Positions 6,720 through 9,351 of a stretch of 9,351 nt of DNA are shown here, piece by piece. The stretch is from Moraxella equi (GTDB taxonomy: Bacteria; Pseudomonadota; Gammaproteobacteria; Pseudomonadales; Moraxellaceae): positions 1 to 9,351 of the forward strand of contig NZ_MXAP01000036.1 of the NCBI RefSeq assembly GCF_002027555.1, given 5' to 3'. The notes under the pieces were generated by a model. That model was not told the origin of the DNA. It was given only the letters and a program-made list of their open reading frames with translations, and did not search any database. Each line of letters opens with the position of its first letter. Position 1 is the stretch's first letter. The position numbers were made by a program, and so were the translations under genes.

Positions 6720-6737
6720 AACAAGGCGGTATAGAAT
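6708..6737 (+). repeat. Two tandem 15-bp units spanning the LysR stop codon
   Basis: AAGGCGGTATAGAAC is followed directly by AAGGCGGTATAGAAT (14 of 15 identical). The first copy contains the last codons and TAG stop of the LysR gene, so the second lies in the 3' untranslated region and does not alter the protein. Confidence 0.9.
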
Positions 6738-6740
6738 GAG

Positions 6741-6768
6741 TTGAAAAATATAAGTCTTGACTTATCAT
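6741..6768 (+). promoter_or_regulatory. Putative promoter of the higBA remnant with palindromic operator candidate
   Basis: TTGAAA (6741-6746) and TATCAT (6763-6768) are spaced by 16 bp. The imperfect palindrome AAGTC-TT-GACTT (6752-6763) lies in the spacer and touches the -10. This is a typical place for an autoregulatory HigA-type antitoxin to bind. The operator role is inference. Confidence 0.5.
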
Positions 6769-6787
6769 TTTGGTAAGGGGATAAATC

Positions 6788-6994
6788 TTGTACACCGTTT
6801 TAATGACCGAGCATTTTACCGAATGGCTGACAAATCTAAGTCAAAAGCGAACAAGAAAGCGTGGCTTATGACCTAAAAAGACAGGTCATTTTGCTGGTGC
6901 AGGCGACAAAACAGGCGACAAACATTTTTATCAACGCATGATACCCCTTGCCGAACGTATTTATGGCGAATACTTACAGGATAATGAGCTATGA
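6788..6994 (+). pseudogene. higB: Decayed HigB-type (Gp49-like/DUF891, RelE superfamily) toxin gene
   Basis: A TTG start at 6788 (AAGGGG at 6775-6780) or an ATG at 6803 opens MTEHFTEWLTNLSQ, typical of HigB-like toxins, but that frame soon stops at TGA. In a second frame RVAYDLKRQVILLV follows, and in a third AGDKTGDKHFYQRMIPLAE to YLQDNEL, ending in a TGA that overlaps the antitoxin ATG by 4 nt. The last two pieces match the end of Gp49-like toxins, which normally read LLVAGDK continuously, so one G appears lost at GTG(G)CA. Roughly the central half of the normal protein of about 100 residues is missing between the first two pieces. Intact members are ribosome-dependent mRNA interferases; this copy cannot make one. 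The identification comes from recalled family motifs. Confidence 0.78.
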
Positions 6995-7287
6995 AAACTT
7001 ACAAAAACCTAGCCGACCACATGGCAAGCCTGCCTACCGAACGCCGTAATAAGATAGAACAGCGAGTTGCCGACACTTTGGTTGGTATCCGTCTAAGCGA
7101 GCTTCGCAAAAATGCCAAACTCGCCCAAGCCGAGCTTGCCGACAAAATTGGCGTGTCCCAATCCGCCATTTGCCAAATGGAAAGTGCTGACAACCCCGAA
7201 TACGCCATCATCAAAAAATACGTCCAAGCCCTAGGCGGAAAGCTCATTGTTGAGATTGATGGTAAGCAGTCGGTGTTATTTGGCTGA
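6991..7287 (+). CDS. higA: HigA-type antitoxin, XRE-family DNA-binding protein
   Basis: A complete 98-residue protein with a charged N-terminal region (1-35) and an XRE/Cro helix-turn-helix at about 36-82. In it AQAELADKIGVSQSAICQME is the diagnostic two-helix segment, followed by a short strand-like tail GGKLIVEIDGK. This architecture matches HigA antitoxins paired with Gp49-like toxins, which neutralise the toxin and repress their own operon. The ATG overlaps the stop of the degraded toxin by 4 nt (ATGA), so translation was probably coupled to it. Because the toxin is broken, the antitoxin is an orphan: it may still repress the promoter at 6741-6768, protect against a related toxin, or be drifting. 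Its frame is fully intact. The higA name is by architecture and not by sequence search. Confidence 0.85.
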   Translation: MKTYKNLADHMASLPTERRNKIEQRVADTLVGIRLSELRKNAKLAQAELADKIGVSQSAICQMESADNPEYAIIKKYVQALGGKLIVEIDGKQSVLFG

Positions 7288-7340
7288 TAAACGTATCTCC
7301 AAAAACAACAAAATTTCCCCACAACCGCCTGATTTTGCGT

Positions 7341-7346
7341 TATACT
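7341..7346 (+). promoter_or_regulatory. Putative -10 element of tyrB
   Basis: TATACT lies in the 97-bp gap between higA and the aminotransferase, 38 bp before its ATG. No good -35 is found at the expected distance, so the promoter is tentative. AAAGG at 7372-7376 is the ribosome-binding element, 8 nt from the start. Confidence 0.4.
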
Positions 7347-7384
7347 GACACAGTTTTTTATCCACAACAACAAAGGTATTTGTT

Positions 7385-8581
7385 ATGTTTGAACACGTTA
7401 CCCCCTATGCTGGCGACCCGATTTTGGGTCTCATGGACAAATTTGCAGGTGACCCACGAGGCGACATCAAGGTAAACCTTGGCGTGGGCGTGTACTACAC
7501 CGAAGACGGCAAATTGCCCGTCCTAGAATGCGTCAAAACCGCTGAAGGACGTATCGCAAGCCCACCTCGTCCCCGTGGCTACTTGCCGATGGACGGTTTG
7601 GCAGGTTACAAAAAAGCGTGCCAAGAGCTACTGTTTGGCAAAGACAGTCAGGTCGTCAAAGACGGGCGAGTTGCCACGATTGCCACTTTGGGCGGGTCTG
7701 GTGCCTTAAAAGTCGGAGCGGACTTTATCCACGAATGGTTTCCCAATGCCAAATGCTATGTATCCGACCCAACATGGGGCAACCACATCAGCATTTTTGA
7801 AGGGGCGGGACTAGAAGTTGGCAAATACCCCTACTATGACGGAGCGACCATTGGCGTCAAATTTGACGAAATGTGTGCGTTCTTAAACACCCTAAACGAA
7901 AATGACGTAGTGCTACTACACCCCTGTTGCCACAACCCCACAGGCGTGGATTTGTCAAACGAGCAATGGGATAGCGTGCTTGACATCATCAAAGACAAAA
8001 AACTCATCCCCTTTATGGACATCGCCTATCAAGGCTTTGGCGATGACATGGACGGCGATGCGTACGCCATTCGCCTAGCGGTAGAAAAAGGCTTGAGCGT
8101 GTTTGTGTCAAACTCATTCTCCAAAAACCTATCGCTCTATGGCGAGCGTGTTGGCGGTTTGTCGGTGGTTGCCCCCACCAAAGAAGAAGCGGACGTTGTG
8201 CTTGGGCAATTAAAATTCACCGTTCGCCGTATCTATTCTAGCCCACCGTCTCACGGTAATGCGGTGGTGGATACCGTGATGAATGATGATGAATTGTTCA
8301 ATCAATGGGTTGGCGAGGTGTACGAGATGCGAGACCGTATCCGACAAATGCGTCAAAAGCTCCAAGACGTCTTGACCGAAAAATTGCCTGAGCGTGATTT
8401 TAGCTACTTTACCAAACAGCGTGGTATGTTTAGCTTTACAGGACTAACCGCCCCGCAGGTTATCCGCTTGCGTGATGAGTTTGCCATTTATATGGTAGAA
8501 AACGGGCGTATGTGTATCGCAGGGCTAAATAACGCCAACGTGGAATATGTCGCAAACAGCATGGCAGAAGTGCTAAAATAA
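7385..8581 (+). CDS. tyrB: Aromatic-amino-acid/aspartate aminotransferase (class I, PLP-dependent)
   Basis: A 398-residue cytoplasmic enzyme, full length for the AspC/TyrB subgroup Ia. It transfers the amino group of tyrosine, phenylalanine or aspartate to 2-oxoglutarate using pyridoxal phosphate, the last step of aromatic amino acid synthesis. Visible landmarks: N-terminal arm DPILGLMDKFAGD; GGSGALKVGADF (103-114) at the cofactor phosphate site; W131; HNPTGVD (183-189) with N184; D212 and Y215 in MDIAYQGFG contacting the cofactor ring; SNSFSKNLSLYGERVG (242-257) with K247 as the Schiff-base lysine and R255 on the phosphate; R375 in ENGRMCIAGLN as the substrate-carboxylate arginine. All are intact. 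I prefer tyrB over aspC from overall resemblance to proteins annotated as aromatic aminotransferases, but sequence alone does not separate the two safely. It ends in a hairpin terminator. Confidence 0.93.
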   Translation: MFEHVTPYAGDPILGLMDKFAGDPRGDIKVNLGVGVYYTEDGKLPVLECVKTAEGRIASPPRPRGYLPMDGLAGYKKACQELLFGKDSQVVKDGRVATIATLGGSGALKVGADFIHEWFPNAKCYVSDPTWGNHISIFEGAGLEVGKYPYYDGATIGVKFDEMCAFLNTLNENDVVLLHPCCHNPTGVDLSNEQWDSVLDIIKDKKLIPFMDIAYQGFGDDMDGDAYAIRLAVEKGLSVFVSNSFSKNLSLYGERVGGLSVVAPTKEEADVVLGQLKFTVRRIYSSPPSHGNAVVDTVMNDDELFNQWVGEVYEMRDRIRQMRQKLQDVLTEKLPERDFSYFTKQRGMFSFTGLTAPQVIRLRDEFAIYMVENGRMCIAGLNNANVEYVANSMAEVLK

Positions 8582-8594
8582 TCAGCTTGCCATA

Positions 8595-8624
8595 AAAACC
8601 GCTCCGTGATTTCGGGGCGGTTTT
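8595..8624. terminator. Bidirectional rho-independent terminator
   Basis: AAAACCGCTCCG and CGGGGCGGTTTT form a 12-bp stem, with one T-G wobble, around a 6-nt loop. A runs on the left and T runs on the right suit both strands. It lies between the converging tyrB and the minus-strand PH-domain gene, 13 bp after the tyrB stop and 20 bp beyond the other gene's stop. Confidence 0.88.
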
Positions 8625-8644
8625 AGTTTATCCTATTTTGACCG

Positions 8645-9268
8645 TTAGTCACGCAAATAATGCTCAAACACTGCCCCAAAGTCATACTGGCGAATGGCAT
8701 TTAGGCGTTCGTTATAGCCTGCTTCCACTTTTTGCACGGTTTGATTGATGACGGTAGGCAAGCTCATAATCACCGCCTCTGGCACGTCTTTTAAATTAAA
8801 CATGCCTGTTACCGTCTCAAAGGTCTTCTCTAACACCATCTCATCATGGCGGATTGCCTGACAACGCTCGGCAATGGCAGTCAATGCCTTATAAATGTCT
8901 CGCACGCCTTCGATTTGGCTTTTGTCAATGTCAATGCTAAACGCCAAACCACCCAAATGAAACTTTAATTCCACGTCCAAATCCATCGTCCCTGCTGTCT
9001 CAATGGAGACTTGACTTGGGGCAAAATAACGATAAGGATAGCGTTTTAGCGTACGTTTTTTGCTCGTGGCGGACTGCCCGTCTAAATGGATAAAGGCGGT
9101 GTTGGTAAAACAGTATTCGTCCATTTTTGATTTGATGACAAAATAAATCCGTTCATTATCTTCATGAAAAATATAGTCATCAATGTCGGTTTGGTTAAAC
9201 TGGCTAGGCGGTATGATTTTGCCAATGTCGGACAAGCCAAGAGCGTCTGAGGCGAAGTTTTTGAACAT
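8645..9268 (-). CDS. PH-domain protein of the YvbH type
   Basis: A 207-residue protein without signal peptide or clear membrane helix. The N-terminal half (about 1-130) fits the bacterial pleckstrin-homology domain seen in Bacillus YvbH and relatives. It has SDALGLSDIGKII, TDIDDYIFHED, IYFVIKSKMDEYCFTN, LIHLDG-like AFIHLDG, SKKRTLKRYPY, and TAGTMDLDVELKF followed by FSIDIDKSQIEGV. The rest (about 131-207) is helical with VLEKTFETVTG and fits the YvbH oligomerisation extension. Biochemical function is unknown in this family; ring-forming oligomers are known for bacterial PH domains. The ATG at 9268 follows AAGGA by 7 nt. It is transcribed alone, converging on tyrB. Family match is by recalled motifs. 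Confidence 0.9.
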   Translation of the reverse strand: MFKNFASDALGLSDIGKIIPPSQFNQTDIDDYIFHEDNERIYFVIKSKMDEYCFTNTAFIHLDGQSATSKKRTLKRYPYRYFAPSQVSIETAGTMDLDVELKFHLGGLAFSIDIDKSQIEGVRDIYKALTAIAERCQAIRHDEMVLEKTFETVTGMFNLKDVPEAVIMSLPTVINQTVQKVEAGYNERLNAIRQYDFGAVFEHYLRD

Positions 9269-9308
9269 GAGTTTTTCCTTTTTAGATGGATTTAAAACAA
9301 GCCCATTT

Positions 9309-9338
9309 ATTGTAGCACAAGCATTTTTTATTCTTGAA
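9309..9338 (-). promoter_or_regulatory. Putative sigma70 promoter of the PH-domain gene
   Basis: On the minus strand a weak -35 TTCAAG (9338-9333) and a good -10 TACAAT (9314-9309) are separated by 18 bp. The start of transcription would lie about 35 nt before the ATG at 9268. Confidence 0.5.
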
Positions 9339-9351
9339 TTTACAACCCAAC

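Noticed and set aside
6999..7373. 124-codon minus-strand open frame
   Set aside because: Antisense to the HigA-type gene, whose helix-turn-helix protein is clearly real.

Overview
The window looks like chromosomal DNA of a gammaproteobacterium, most probably Moraxella or a close relative. The grounds are the combination of an FrpC-type RTX protein, a TyrB-type aminotransferase, moderate-to-low GC content and the codon style. The genus is inferred from gene content and was not tested by any search.

Left part (1-5550, all on the minus strand): two tandem copies of a two-gene cassette. Each copy has a small four-helix membrane protein of exactly 187 residues. Its stop codon overlaps by 11 nt the start of an FrpC/RTX-type secreted protein. 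The proximal RTX gene (3501 to 1) is long and runs off the left edge. It has a short hydrophobic N-terminal domain, an Asp-Pro self-processing-like calcium module, a helical middle and many GGxGxDxxx repeats. A run of seven A residues at codons 4-6 puts its well-supported start out of frame with the body. The distal copy (4898 to 4302) is an in-frame but truncated 'orphan' version that stops inside the processing module. The two N-terminal domains and the two membrane proteins have diverged, while a 93-bp stretch at the cleavage junction is nearly identical. I infer a modular toxin/immunity system with an N-terminal toxin domain, a type I-secreted RTX carrier and an upstream immunity gene. The spare cassette could be swapped in by recombination, in frame, and that would also bypass the A7 frameshift.

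Middle (5551-7287, plus strand): an unexplained AT-rich spacer, a complete LysR-family regulator, and a decayed HigB-type toxin gene followed by an intact HigA-type antitoxin.

Right part: tyrB-like aromatic/aspartate aminotransferase (plus strand) converges, through a hairpin terminator, on a minus-strand PH-domain protein of the YvbH type, which has its own promoter at the right edge. These are housekeeping-type genes. The visibly AT-rich cassette region beside them resembles an accessory island.
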